A DNA stretch of 64,000 nucleotides, from positions 1-64,000 of the forward strand of contig JAFXDE010000057.1 in the NCBI GenBank assembly GCA_017516315.1, written 5' to 3'. Within the stretch, counting starts at the first letter, position 1. Every line of letters starts with the position of its first letter. The notes under the pieces were generated by a model. It made no database searches, was not told the origin of the DNA, and saw nothing but the letters and a program-made list of their open reading frames with translations. Both the position numbers and the translations under genes were made by a program. Positions 16,273-24,464 of this stretch are shown here, one piece after another. This stretch comes from Clostridia bacterium (GTDB lineage: Bacteria; Bacillota; Clostridia; Oscillospirales; Acutalibacteraceae).

Positions 16273-17487
16273 ATGGAAAACAATAATAACAATCCTGAAA
16301 AAATGAATGAGGGTTATACCTACCCTGCGCCTGACGGCGGTGCTGGTGTGCAGGATACACCTGTATTTTCACAGGGAAATTATCCTCAGCCACCCGAGTG
16401 GACTAAAAATATAGTTATTTCGGATAAACCGTGGATTCCTGCAGAGGACAGCGGAAATTTATCCGTTAAGTTCAATGCGCCCGAAAAGGAGGCCGTAAGG
16501 GAAGAAGAAGGGGAAGAAGACTCAGAAAGCGAGCTTTTCAGCGGGGAAGCTGAAAGGAAAGAATGGCCTATGTGGATACAGATAGGTGTTGTCGCTCTCG
16601 CGGCGATAATAGTGTTTGTGCTTATGAGGTATGTTTCCGAAATCAGAAAGCCCGAGACAGAAAATGCTTCCTCCGATGTAAATGCCGTAACGGTTATTCC
16701 TACGGTGGGAACCACCGTCCCCGTTACAGCTCCTACTACAGCGCCTCTTCCGACTGAAGATACGGATAAAACAACTGAAGAGGACGATAAAACCACTTCC
16801 GCGGATAAAAAGGAAGAAAAACCCTCTGCCGATAAAAAGCCTTCCTCGGATGGAAAGAAGGAAAATGATGATGACGAAGAGGTAAAGGCTGAGGTAATCA
16901 AATACTTCAATGAAAGCAGTAACCGTGTAAAGGCCGAGGCTGTAAAGGTAGTAAAGAACTTCGAAAACCGTTCTCACGATGAGGACAAGCTCGAGCTTCC
17001 CGCAGCCATAAAAGGCTTAGGCAAGAGCATACTTGAAAGTAAAATCACCGACATCACCGAGCCGACGGAGTATGCGACCCATGAGGATATTATTTCAAAA
17101 TATCCTGCACCCGGCGGTGAATGGTCCAGCGCTCTCAGAGCAGTGGATGTAGAAGAGGCGACCTGTGTGGAAACGGATGACGAATACGAAATCACTCTTA
17201 AGCTTTATGACTGTGTGGATCCGGAGCCCGGTGTAGGTCCTTCGAGAGCGATGGACTGCATTGATGTTCCCGGCACAAGAGAAACGGCGCCGCCCTTTAT
17301 TACCTCTTTTTCGGCAGAGTATTATGACTGTGTCATCCGCTGCCGTGCAGAAAAAGAGACTGGCAGGATTATCTGGTCTAACTATACTTCACATGTCGTA
17401 GTCAAGGTAGGACTTGATGCAGGCTTTACTCAGTTTGACGCTCAGATAGGTCTTTCCTTCGAAAAGGATTACACCGTAACATATTAA
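16273..17487 (+). CDS. Unknown single-pass membrane protein with Thr/Lys-rich linker
   Basis: 404 residues with no family I recognise. Parts in order: a cytoplasmic Asn/Pro-rich acidic segment (1-95), one membrane helix (about 98-115, IQIGVVALAAIIVFVLM), a low-complexity Thr/Lys/Asp/Ser linker (about 125-200), and a globular C-terminal domain (about 205-404) containing three conserved-looking Cys. The layout, a spacer between membrane and folded domain, fits a surface-exposed or wall-embedded domain. It begins four bases after icd stops, so it shares the transcript, although a functional link to icd is unlikely. Confidence 0.6.
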   Translation: MENNNNNPEKMNEGYTYPAPDGGAGVQDTPVFSQGNYPQPPEWTKNIVISDKPWIPAEDSGNLSVKFNAPEKEAVREEEGEEDSESELFSGEAERKEWPMWIQIGVVALAAIIVFVLMRYVSEIRKPETENASSDVNAVTVIPTVGTTVPVTAPTTAPLPTEDTDKTTEEDDKTTSADKKEEKPSADKKPSSDGKKENDDDEEVKAEVIKYFNESSNRVKAEAVKVVKNFENRSHDEDKLELPAAIKGLGKSILESKITDITEPTEYATHEDIISKYPAPGGEWSSALRAVDVEEATCVETDDEYEITLKLYDCVDPEPGVGPSRAMDCIDVPGTRETAPPFITSFSAEYYDCVIRCRAEKETGRIIWSNYTSHVVVKVGLDAGFTQFDAQIGLSFEKDYTVTY

Positions 17488-17494
17488 TTAAAAG

Positions 17495-17518
17495 AGCCTG
17501 TCCGTTATCGGGCAGGCT
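17495..17518 (+). terminator. Probable terminator, weak T tract
   Basis: A ten-base-pair stem (AGCCTGTCCG with CGGGCAGGCT) with loop TTAT, followed by TAATAAATAAA rather than a clean T run; could be an attenuating or processing hairpin. Confidence 0.5.
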
Positions 17519-17543
17519 TAATAAATAAAGGAGGAAAAGGAAG

Positions 17544-19220
17544 ATGAAAAAGGTAGCCTTGTGTGTGCTTAATTCAAAGTATATTCATTCCTCTCTTGCA
17601 CCCTGGTGCCTTTTTACGGCGGCTAAGGAAAAATGCACGGACAGATATTCCTTTTCTGTTATAGAGGGCACTATAAACGAGGACGATGACAGAGTCTTTG
17701 AAAGAATAATGAAAGAAAAGCCGTCGCTTGTTACCTTTACCTGCTACATTTGGAATATAAAAAGGACTCTTTCTCTGTGCAAAAGAATAAAACAAGCCGA
17801 TTCCTGCATAACTCTTATTCTCGGCGGTCCCGAGGTGGCATATAATCAGCGTGAGATATTGGAAAAGAACAGCTTTATCGATTATGTTTTTTCCGGTGAG
17901 GGAGAGGCCATACTTCCCGAGTTTCTTAGGGGAGAAGCCGAAGGAGTGAAGGGTGTTTCCTTCATAAGAGACGGCAAAGCCCACATTTCCGAAAGAGAGG
18001 AAACGGAGAGAATAGATTATCCGTCGCCCTACTGCGAGGAATATTTCGAAGCTCTCGGAAACAGAATCGCTTACATCGAAAGCAGTCGCGGCTGTCCCCT
18101 TTCCTGCGCCTTCTGCCTTTCGGGAAGATGCGGCAAGGTAAGGTTTTTCCCTATGGAAAGAGTAAAAAAAGAAATTCTGTCTCTTTCTGCCTGCGGTGCT
18201 CGGACCGTAAAATTCGTGGACAGGACCTTTAACTGTAATCTGCCGAGAGCGAAGGAAATTCTTTCCTTCATAAGGGATAATTACGGTAAAAAAATACCTG
18301 ACGGTGTGTGCTTCCATTTCGAAATAGCAGCACATATTGCCGATGAGGAGCTTATGGAGATTATAAAAAGTATGCCCTCGGGAAGTGTTCAGTTTGAGGC
18401 AGGCATACAGAGCTTTAACCCTGAAACTCTGAAGGCTGTAGGCAGAAGGGATAACACGGATAAAATATGTGAAAACATAAAGCGTCTCGTTTCCTTCGGT
18501 AACTGCCATATTCACATTGACCTTATAGCCGGTCTTCCCGAAGAGGATTTTTCCTCCTTTACGGAAGGCTTTAACAGGGCTTATTTCCTTAAGTCTGATA
18601 TGCTTCAGTTAGGCTTTCTTAAAATACTTCACGGCTCACCTATGGGAGAGGAAAGAGAAATTTTTCCCTGCGAATACAGCAGTGAGCCGCCCTATGAGGT
18701 AATATCCACTCCATGGATAAGCAGTGATGAATTAGACTGTCTCAGGAAGGCTGAAAATGAGCTTGAGCGTCTTTCAAACAGCGGAAGATTTACCCGTACT
18801 CTTGATTATATCTTTGAAAATGTCAGTATGACACCCTACGAGCTTTTTTACTCTTTGGCGGTATATCTTGACCAAAGGGGTGAAAAGGGAAGTATCCCTT
18901 TAGATAAATATACCTGCCTGGTCTATGATTATCTTTCAGAGCTCGAAGGAGTGGATAAAAGGCTTCTGCGTGACAGAATGATTTACGACAGAGTAGCGTC
19001 GAATAATTCGGGCGTTATTCCCGAAAGGCTTAAGGTTGCCGACGGCGCACTGAAAAAAGCCTGCGAAAGAGTCAGAGAAATTTCACCGCCCGAAAAGGGT
19101 GTCAACCGTACCGTGGCTATTCTTTACACGGAAAAGAGTATTATATGGTGCGATTATAAGGAAAGGGACAGAGTCTCGGGAAGATATAAGATCGAAGCTG
19201 TTCCTTTTGAAGCTGAATAA
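17544..19220 (+). CDS. B12-binding-domain radical SAM protein with DUF4080 C-terminus
   Basis: 558 residues. Residues 1-150 form a cobalamin-binding-type Rossmann domain (LILGGPEVAYN, FSGEGE). The radical SAM core begins at about 175 with Cys184, Cys188 and Cys191 in CPLSCAFC, the ligands of the 4Fe-4S cluster that cleaves S-adenosylmethionine. The barrel continues through VKFVDRTFNCN and HIDLIAGLPEED. The last roughly 180 residues match DUF4080. This family is widespread in clostridia and its substrate is unknown; methylation or tRNA/cofactor modification are guesses. The gene stands alone between two hairpins. Confidence 0.87.
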   Translation: MKKVALCVLNSKYIHSSLAPWCLFTAAKEKCTDRYSFSVIEGTINEDDDRVFERIMKEKPSLVTFTCYIWNIKRTLSLCKRIKQADSCITLILGGPEVAYNQREILEKNSFIDYVFSGEGEAILPEFLRGEAEGVKGVSFIRDGKAHISEREETERIDYPSPYCEEYFEALGNRIAYIESSRGCPLSCAFCLSGRCGKVRFFPMERVKKEILSLSACGARTVKFVDRTFNCNLPRAKEILSFIRDNYGKKIPDGVCFHFEIAAHIADEELMEIIKSMPSGSVQFEAGIQSFNPETLKAVGRRDNTDKICENIKRLVSFGNCHIHIDLIAGLPEEDFSSFTEGFNRAYFLKSDMLQLGFLKILHGSPMGEEREIFPCEYSSEPPYEVISTPWISSDELDCLRKAENELERLSNSGRFTRTLDYIFENVSMTPYELFYSLAVYLDQRGEKGSIPLDKYTCLVYDYLSELEGVDKRLLRDRMIYDRVASNNSGVIPERLKVADGALKKACERVREISPPEKGVNRTVAILYTEKSIIWCDYKERDRVSGRYKIEAVPFEAE

Positions 19221-19249
19221 AAAAAGGGGGGTGTCCCCTCCTTTTTTTT
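19219..19249. terminator. Bidirectional terminator between DUF4080 and nitroreductase genes
   Basis: An A-run, GGGGG, GTGT, CCCCTCC and a T-run form one stem usable on both strands. It overlaps both stop codons, which converge here. Confidence 0.85.
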
Positions 19250-19973
19250 ATTCGAACTCTTTTATATAGCCCTTGGCGCTTCTCGTCATTTCCTTACAGA
19301 AATCCGAATCGTACTTTCTTTTGCAGAATGCCGTAAGCCATTCCTCGTAGGATTTTTCTCCTGCCTTATATGAGAGCATTTCACGAAGCTCACTGTCATC
19401 AAGGGAACGGTAGGAGTCGGTGTGGACGATGAATTTTTGCTCACAGCGCTGAGGCTTCGGTCTTTTCTTCTGCCCGTCCGTGGGATAACCGATAACAAGC
19501 ATACAGACAGGTACTACCCTATCGGGAAGAGAGAAAAGCTCCTTATGGTATTCTCTGTTTTCTATTATGTCACCTATGTAGCAGGAGCCGAGACCGAGAG
19601 ACTCTGCGGCTACTACCACATTCTGCGCAGCTATTACCGCATCCTCTACAGAAATGAAAAGGTCACCCTCGCCTGCCTTTTTAGGCTCGAGACCTATACT
19701 TCGGTAGGCATCATCCCATTTTTTGCAGTCGGCACAGAATATAAGCACCATGGGTGCGGTTTTTATAAAGGGCTGATTATCGCAGGAAACTGCGAGCTTA
19801 TCTTTTATTTTCTGATTCCTTACATCAATTACGGTATAGAGCTGCTGATTGCCCGCCGTAGGTGCCTGAGAAGCAGAAAGGAGTAAAAGCTCTCTTGTTT
19901 TTTCGTCAATGTCTTCGGACGTAAACTGACGGACACTTTTTCTTTCAAAAAGGCTCTTAATTATTTCGTTCAT
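19248..19973 (-). CDS. Nitroreductase family flavoprotein
   Basis: 241 residues. It resembles the oxygen-insensitive nitroreductase/flavin reductase group (NfsA/Frp-like). Seen: the FMN-binding start ERKSVRQFTSEDI, SQAPTAGNQQLYTVI (35-49), the dimer-core segment IAAQNVVVAAESLGLGSCYIGDI and a PVCMLVIGYP strand. It should use NAD(P)H to reduce quinones, nitro compounds or flavins. The C-terminal tail has Cys residues (KRKYDSDFCKEM) but no iron-sulfur motif. It is monocistronic, with a possible promoter at 20003-20032. Confidence 0.9.
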   Translation of the reverse strand: MNEIIKSLFERKSVRQFTSEDIDEKTRELLLLSASQAPTAGNQQLYTVIDVRNQKIKDKLAVSCDNQPFIKTAPMVLIFCADCKKWDDAYRSIGLEPKKAGEGDLFISVEDAVIAAQNVVVAAESLGLGSCYIGDIIENREYHKELFSLPDRVVPVCMLVIGYPTDGQKKRPKPQRCEQKFIVHTDSYRSLDDSELREMLSYKAGEKSYEEWLTAFCKRKYDSDFCKEMTRSAKGYIKEFE

Positions 19974-20002
19974 TTTTATTTCTCCTGTTTTATTTCTGAT
20001 TG

Positions 20003-20032
20003 ATTATACCATAATTTTTGCCAAAAAAACAA
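20003..20032 (-). promoter_or_regulatory. Possible promoter of the nitroreductase gene
   Basis: On the minus strand: TTGTTT, an 18-base spacer and TATAAT (20008-20003). It is divergent from the nagB promoter. Confidence 0.55.
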
Positions 20033-20042
20033 TAGCACATTA

Positions 20043-20071
20043 TTGAAAAAGTGTAATTTATGTGTTATTAT
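20043..20071 (+). promoter_or_regulatory. Promoter of nagB
   Basis: TTGAAA (20043-20048), a 17-base spacer and TATTAT (20066-20071). Confidence 0.7.
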
Positions 20072-20108
20072 AAAGTGTAATATATTTAAAATCAAAGGAG
20101 AAAAGGAA

Positions 20109-20846
20109 ATGAAAGTAATAGTAATGAACGATGCTCTCGAAATTTCCGGGGCGGCAGCTGATATAATTATCAATCAGATAAACAATAAGCACGGAAGTGT
20201 ACTCGGCTTTGCTACAGGTGCATCACCCGTGGAAACCTATAAGAGAATTATCGAAGCCTATGAAAGAGAAGAGGTTTCCCTTAAATACATAACCACCTTT
20301 AATCTCGACGAATATGTAGGCCTCGACAGAGAAAATGTAAACAGCTACTTCTACTTTATGAAGGATAATCTTTTCGGAAAGACCGATGTGGATTTCGACC
20401 GCGTTAATTTCCTTTCCGGTACTGCTGAGGATATGGAAGCCGAATGTAACCGTTACAGCGCCAGAATCAGAGAAAGCGGCGGTATAGACATCCAGCTTTT
20501 AGGTATCGGTACAAACGGACATATCGGCTTTAATGAGCCGGGAGATAAATTTGCTGACGGTCCCTTTGCCGTAAAGCTTACACAAAGCACTATCGATTCC
20601 AATAAAAAATATTTCGAGGCCGTAGGTGACACGATGCCCGAGTATGCTCTTACTATGGGTATCGGCGACATTATGAGAAGTAAAAAGATAATTCTTATCG
20701 CTACGGGCGAAAGCAAGGCAAAGGCTGTCAAGGAGCTTGTCGAGGGTGAGGTTTCACCTTCCTGTCCCGCTACGATTCTTAAGCTTCATGCCGATGTAAC
20801 TGTTTTCCTTGACAAGGAAAGTGCTTCTCTTTTAGAGGAAAGATAA
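20109..20846 (+). CDS. nagB: Glucosamine-6-phosphate deaminase
   Basis: 245 residues, the usual NagB length. It converts glucosamine-6-phosphate to fructose-6-phosphate and ammonia, channelling amino sugars into glycolysis. Diagnostic segments: LGFATGASPVETYKRI (34-49), TTFNLDEYVGL with the catalytic Asp, LLGIGTNGHIGFNEPG with the ring-opening His, and MGIGDIMRSKKIILIATG. The long upstream frame from 20043 lies in promoter sequence; AAAGGAGAAAAGG places the start at 20109. No nagA is adjacent in this window. Confidence 0.96.
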   Translation: MKVIVMNDALEISGAAADIIINQINNKHGSVLGFATGASPVETYKRIIEAYEREEVSLKYITTFNLDEYVGLDRENVNSYFYFMKDNLFGKTDVDFDRVNFLSGTAEDMEAECNRYSARIRESGGIDIQLLGIGTNGHIGFNEPGDKFADGPFAVKLTQSTIDSNKKYFEAVGDTMPEYALTMGIGDIMRSKKIILIATGESKAKAVKELVEGEVSPSCPATILKLHADVTVFLDKESASLLEER

Positions 20847-20886
20847 TTTTAAGAAAGGCGATTTGCATTTGTAAATCAAGGGAAAT

Positions 20887-21732
20887 ATGAGTACTGCCAA
20901 TAATAAACTCAAAATATGCCCTAAGATTACGGAGACCTCTGTTACCGAAAAGGGCGAAATATGTATTCGCTGGACTGAGTCTCCCGGTGCGGATAAATAT
21001 GCCGTCAAGCGTTCTGAAGGTCCCGACGGTGAATACGGTCTTGTCGCCTGGGCGAAGGACACCGTATATATTGACAGCTCTGTAAAAAGCGATGTCACTT
21101 ATTGGTATAAAATAGTAGCGCTGAAGGTACTCAAAGGTACGAGAAACTCTAAAAAAACGAGTCCTGTCGCTGCTCAGGTCGCCTCGTCCATACCTGCACC
21201 CGACTCACTGAGGGCTGTTAATAAGTCGGGAAAAATAAAGCTCAGCTGGAAAGCACCTGAGGGTGTCAGCTCCTTTCTGATATACAGACGGAACGAATAT
21301 TTTCACCAGATGATGCCCGTGGCAGTAGCTGAGGGAAGCAGCTTTACCGATAAGGATATCGTTCAGGGTCAGTTTTACCACTACTGTGTTCAGAGTCTCA
21401 TAGGTGAAAGACAGGGAAATTTCAGCAGTCAGGTGTCCTGTATCTGTCTTGACTGCGGTGAAATCGTAAATTACAAGGCGAGACTTTTTAAAAAGGTAGA
21501 CCTACAGGTAAGAATAGTAGCAGGAGCTGACGGGTACATCCTCGAACGAAGCGAAGACGGTGAGAGCTTTACCGAAATAGCAAAAACGAAATCCGATGTT
21601 TTTACGAGATTTACGGATAAGGCAGACAAGGTATTTACCGAATATTACTACCGTGTAAGGGCATATAAAAATGTCGGCGGAGAAACCGTTATAAGTAAGC
21701 CTTCTGAGGCTATAAAAATCAAAACAAAATAA
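20887..21732 (+). CDS. Fibronectin type III repeat protein without signal peptide
   Basis: 281 residues consisting of about three FnIII domains (about 10-100, 100-190, 190-281). Repeated features are ICIRWTESPGADKYAVKRS, IKLSWKAPEGVSSFLIYRR and LQVRIVAGADGYILERS, each followed by YYYRVRA-like strands. There is no N-terminal hydrophobic stretch or anchor, so export by Sec is not predicted, unlike the related secreted protein at 25401. It may be cytoplasmic or use another route. It lies 40 bases after nagB and may be co-transcribed with it. Function unknown. Confidence 0.7.
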   Translation: MSTANNKLKICPKITETSVTEKGEICIRWTESPGADKYAVKRSEGPDGEYGLVAWAKDTVYIDSSVKSDVTYWYKIVALKVLKGTRNSKKTSPVAAQVASSIPAPDSLRAVNKSGKIKLSWKAPEGVSSFLIYRRNEYFHQMMPVAVAEGSSFTDKDIVQGQFYHYCVQSLIGERQGNFSSQVSCICLDCGEIVNYKARLFKKVDLQVRIVAGADGYILERSEDGESFTEIAKTKSDVFTRFTDKADKVFTEYYYRVRAYKNVGGETVISKPSEAIKIKTK

Positions 21733-21747
21733 ATTTGTCTTAAATTA

Positions 21748-21776
21748 TTGACTATTTTAATTAATTGAGTTAAAAT
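21748..21776 (+). promoter_or_regulatory. Promoter of the 74-residue secreted peptide gene
   Basis: TTGACT (21748-21753), a 17-base spacer and TAAAAT (21771-21776). Confidence 0.78.
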
Positions 21777-21819
21777 GAAGTCAAAGATAATATAAAATTC
21801 AGATTGGAGGAATAATATT

Positions 21820-22044
21820 ATGAAGAAAAACCTTAAGAAATTTGTAGCACTTCTCCTTTCAGTGCTTATGCTTATGTCCTTCATGGCAGTAGGCGCAAGT
21901 GCTGAGGATGTAACAGAAGCACCCGAGACAGAGGGTGAGCATACTCACCGTAATTTCTACGAAGTTATCATTGATTTCTTTGTGGAATTTTACGGCTTAT
22001 TAAAATACATCTTCTATGATGTATTCCGCGGCGTACCCGCTTGA
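21820..22044 (+). CDS. Small secreted amphipathic peptide precursor
   Basis: 74 residues, not recognised. A Sec signal peptide is clear: KKNLKK, then a Leu-rich core (9-22), with a likely cut after Gly-Ala-Ser-Ala (residue about 29). The mature part of about 45 residues has an acidic start with two His, then a helix rich in Phe, Tyr and Ile (FYEVIIDFFVEFYGLL and on). It has its own consensus promoter, a GGAGG site and a strong terminator, so it is expressed as a single gene. It resembles in style the two short peptides at 46754 and 55194, but is the only one with a signal. Confidence 0.75.
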   Translation: MKKNLKKFVALLLSVLMLMSFMAVGASAEDVTEAPETEGEHTHRNFYEVIIDFFVEFYGLLKYIFYDVFRGVPA

Positions 22045-22058
22045 TGAGATTAAAAATT

Positions 22059-22089
22059 AAGAGAGCTGGTTTTTCAGCTCTCTTTTTTT
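22059..22089 (+). terminator. Intrinsic terminator after the small secreted peptide gene
   Basis: AAGAGAGCTG and CAGCTCTCTT pair perfectly and are followed by TTTTT. Confidence 0.92.
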
Positions 22090-22097
22090 ATTGTGCA

Positions 22098-22160
22098 ACA
22101 ACAAGGTTCCGGGGTACCCGACTGCAATCTTTGATTGCTCGTCGGGTAGGGTTCTTATTT
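22098..22160. repeat. ACAACAAGGTTCC repeat, copy 1
   Basis: It shares its ends (ACAACAAGGTTCCG and GGGTTCTTA) with the element at 30403-30466, while the interior differs and keeps nested stems (TACCCGAC/GTCGGGTA and GCAATC/GATTGC). It overlaps the last codon and stop of coaX. Confidence 0.7.
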
Positions 22161-22922
22161 TGCTCTTTCGTAAATAGCTTTAAGTCCGTCTAAAAGAAGA
22201 TTTTCATCGTAGACAATTTTCTCTTCGCAGCATGGAATGATACCTGTACTGTAGCCGCCTGTAGCTACGAGGGTACATTCGTCATAGCCGAGCTCTGCTT
22301 TGATTCTTTTAATCATACCGTCGAGCATAGCCGCTGTACCGAAGACGATACCGCTTTGCATACATTCGGTGGTGTTTTCTCCGATGGCTTTTTCGGGAGT
22401 AGTGAGACTGATTGACGGTAAAAGTGCCGCATTTTTAGCCAAAGCATCAAGGGAAACCTTTACACCCGGTGAAATGGTACAGCCGCGGAAGACTCCGTCC
22501 TTATCGATAACGAGTATTTTCGTGGCGGTGCCCAAGTCGCAGACGAGACAGGGAAGAGGATACTTCTCTCTCGCACCTACGGCACCTGCGATAAGGTCAG
22601 CACCGAGATAGGAGACGGGAAGGATTTCTACCTTTAGCTCACCGTAATTTTCTCCGCCCACTATTACAGGCTCTATTCCTACGGTACGCTTTACTGCTCT
22701 GCTTACTGCCTGGGTAAGCTCGGGAACTACAGAGGCGAAGACACAGCCGGTAAAATCCGACGGCTTTACATTATAAAGATTAAATATATCCAGAAGGTCT
22801 ATGGCATATTCGTCGCCTGATTTTTGTCTCGAGGTGTAAAGGCGTGAAACGAAGACAAGTTCGCCGTCTTTGTATGCACCGAGGGTAATATTGGTGTTAC
22901 CCATATCTATAGCCAAAAGCAT
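22155..22922 (-). CDS. coaX: Type III pantothenate kinase
   Basis: 255 residues. It phosphorylates pantothenate, the first step of coenzyme A synthesis. The ASKHA-fold motifs of CoaX are all visible: N-terminal AIDMGNTNITLG, GADLIAGAVGAREKY (about 106-120), LVCDLGTATKILVID and GCTISPGVKVSLDAL, and LVATGGYSTGI near the end. Length is typical. The promoter is at 22955-22983, divergent from the PflX-like gene. The final codons run into a repeat element. No other CoA gene is adjacent. Confidence 0.95.
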   Translation of the reverse strand: MLLAIDMGNTNITLGAYKDGELVFVSRLYTSRQKSGDEYAIDLLDIFNLYNVKPSDFTGCVFASVVPELTQAVSRAVKRTVGIEPVIVGGENYGELKVEILPVSYLGADLIAGAVGAREKYPLPCLVCDLGTATKILVIDKDGVFRGCTISPGVKVSLDALAKNAALLPSISLTTPEKAIGENTTECMQSGIVFGTAAMLDGMIKRIKAELGYDECTLVATGGYSTGIIPCCEEKIVYDENLLLDGLKAIYERAK

Positions 22923-22954
22923 AAAATCACTCCTGTAAAACAGATTATATAAAA

Positions 22955-22983
22955 AGTATATACAATAATGTGGTAAAAGTCAA
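22955..22983 (-). promoter_or_regulatory. Promoter of coaX
   Basis: On the minus strand: TTGACT (22983-22978), a 17-base spacer and TATACT (22960-22955). Confidence 0.78.
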
Positions 22984-23030
22984 ATGAATATGCTACAATA
23001 AGCTCAAAAGAAAAAAGAAAGTGATAAATT

Positions 23031-23903
23031 ATGAAATGTAATATATGTCCCCGTGAATGCGGGGCAGACAGAGAAAAAGGAAGGGGCTACTGCGGTGTGG
23101 GGCAAAATTTTACCCTGGCCCGTGCGGCGAAGCATTTATGGGAGGAGCCTCCCGTAAGCGGTACAAAAGGAAGCGGAACGGTTTTCTTTTCGGGCTGTAA
23201 TCTCGGCTGTGTATTCTGTCAGAATTACGAAATCAGTCACGGCTGTAAGGGTAAAGAGGTAACGGCTGAAAGACTCCGAGAAATATGCGATAACCTTATA
23301 GGTGAGGGTGTCCATAACATTAATTTCGTAAACCCTACCCATTACTCCTCGGCCCTTTCCTATTTTTTAGAGAAAAACAGCTTTTCCGTGCCTGTAGTCT
23401 GGAACAGCGGCGGATACGAGAAGGCTGACACACTTAAGTCGTTAGAAGGAAAGGTACAGATTTATCTGCCCGACCTGAAATACGTAAGCGATGAAAGAAG
23501 CGAAAAGTATTCCTCGGCACCCGATTATTTCTCTTATGCCTCGAGGGCGCTCATCGAAATGAAAAGGCAGTGTCCCGAAAGTATTTTCGATGAAGAGGGA
23601 ATTATGAAGAGGGGAATAATAGTAAGACATCTTATTCTGCCGAAAAACACTAATCAGTCGCTGAAAATCCTCGACTGGATAAAGGAAAATCTCGGTACGG
23701 ATACGGTAATCAGCCTTATGTCGCAATACACTCCCTACGGTAAGATAGCTGCCTTTCCCGAGCTTCAGCGCAAAATTACCGAAAGAGAATATTTTAAGGT
23801 AGTCGGTTATGCCGAAAATCTTGGCTTCGAAAATATCTTTACTCAGAGCTTCCTTTCCGCAGATGAGGATTTTATCCCCGATTTCGATTTTACGGGAATA
23901 TAA
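23031..23903 (+). CDS. Radical SAM protein, PflX-like (PflA family)
   Basis: 290 residues. The radical SAM cluster motif is CNLGCVFC (Cys56, Cys60, Cys63) within VFFSGCNLGCVFCQNYEISH. An N-terminal Cys group (Cys3, Cys6, Cys10, Cys21) could hold an extra metal or cluster. Later segments NINFVNPTHYSS, VVWNSGGYE and LPDLKY are typical of the PflX/YhcV branch of pyruvate formate-lyase-activase relatives. The physiological target is unknown; no glycyl radical enzyme is adjacent, although nrdD at 33896 is one in the window. It is monocistronic. Confidence 0.85.
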   Translation: MKCNICPRECGADREKGRGYCGVGQNFTLARAAKHLWEEPPVSGTKGSGTVFFSGCNLGCVFCQNYEISHGCKGKEVTAERLREICDNLIGEGVHNINFVNPTHYSSALSYFLEKNSFSVPVVWNSGGYEKADTLKSLEGKVQIYLPDLKYVSDERSEKYSSAPDYFSYASRALIEMKRQCPESIFDEEGIMKRGIIVRHLILPKNTNQSLKILDWIKENLGTDTVISLMSQYTPYGKIAAFPELQRKITEREYFKVVGYAENLGFENIFTQSFLSADEDFIPDFDFTGI

Positions 23904-23981
23904 AAAATAGGAAAAGACTTTATTTTTAAGAAAATATATGTTAAAATCAAAAAAGTAAAAAAACAACGGAGGTTTTTTAAA

Positions 23982-24464
23982 ATGAAGGGTTTTATCAATG
24001 AATTCAAAAAGTTTATTATGCGCGGTAATGTTATTGACCTTGCCGTCGGTGTTATCATAGGCGGTGCCTTTCAGGCTATCGTAAATTCTCTCGTAAACGA
24101 TGTGGTTTCACCTGTCATTTCACTCGCTACCAAGGGCATCAACTTTGCCGATAAGTTCATTGTTCTTTCTACTACGGAAGAGGTTTTTGCTACAGCTGAG
24201 GCAGCCAAGGAGGCAGGCTACGCCACTCTTAACTACGGCGCTTTTATCACAGCCGTAATCAATTTCCTCATTATGGCTACGGTTATCTTCCTTCTCGTCA
24301 AGGGTATCAATAAGCTTTCTGATTTAGGCAAGAAAAAGGAAGAACCTGTTGAAGAAGAACCCACTACAAAGGTTTGTCCCTTCTGTAAGAGTGAAATCAG
24401 CATCGAAGCAGTTAAATGTCCGAACTGTACCTCTGACCTTCCTGCAGAGGAGGTCGCAGAATGA
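23982..24464 (+). CDS. mscL: Large-conductance mechanosensitive channel with C-terminal zinc ribbon
   Basis: 160 residues. Residues 1-113 are MscL: the amphipathic start MKGFINEFKKFIMRGN, TM1 with VIDLAVGVIIGGAFQAIVNSLV, a periplasmic-type loop and TM2 (about 88-107, ITAVINFLIMATVIFLLVKGIN). The channel opens under membrane tension to release solutes during osmotic downshock. In place of the usual short coiled-coil tail there is an acidic linker and a zinc ribbon with Cys132, Cys135, Cys146 and Cys149. This tail is unusual for MscL. The stop overlaps the ATG of proC (ATGA), so the two genes are coupled. Confidence 0.93.
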   Translation: MKGFINEFKKFIMRGNVIDLAVGVIIGGAFQAIVNSLVNDVVSPVISLATKGINFADKFIVLSTTEEVFATAEAAKEAGYATLNYGAFITAVINFLIMATVIFLLVKGINKLSDLGKKKEEPVEEEPTTKVCPFCKSEISIEAVKCPNCTSDLPAEEVAE

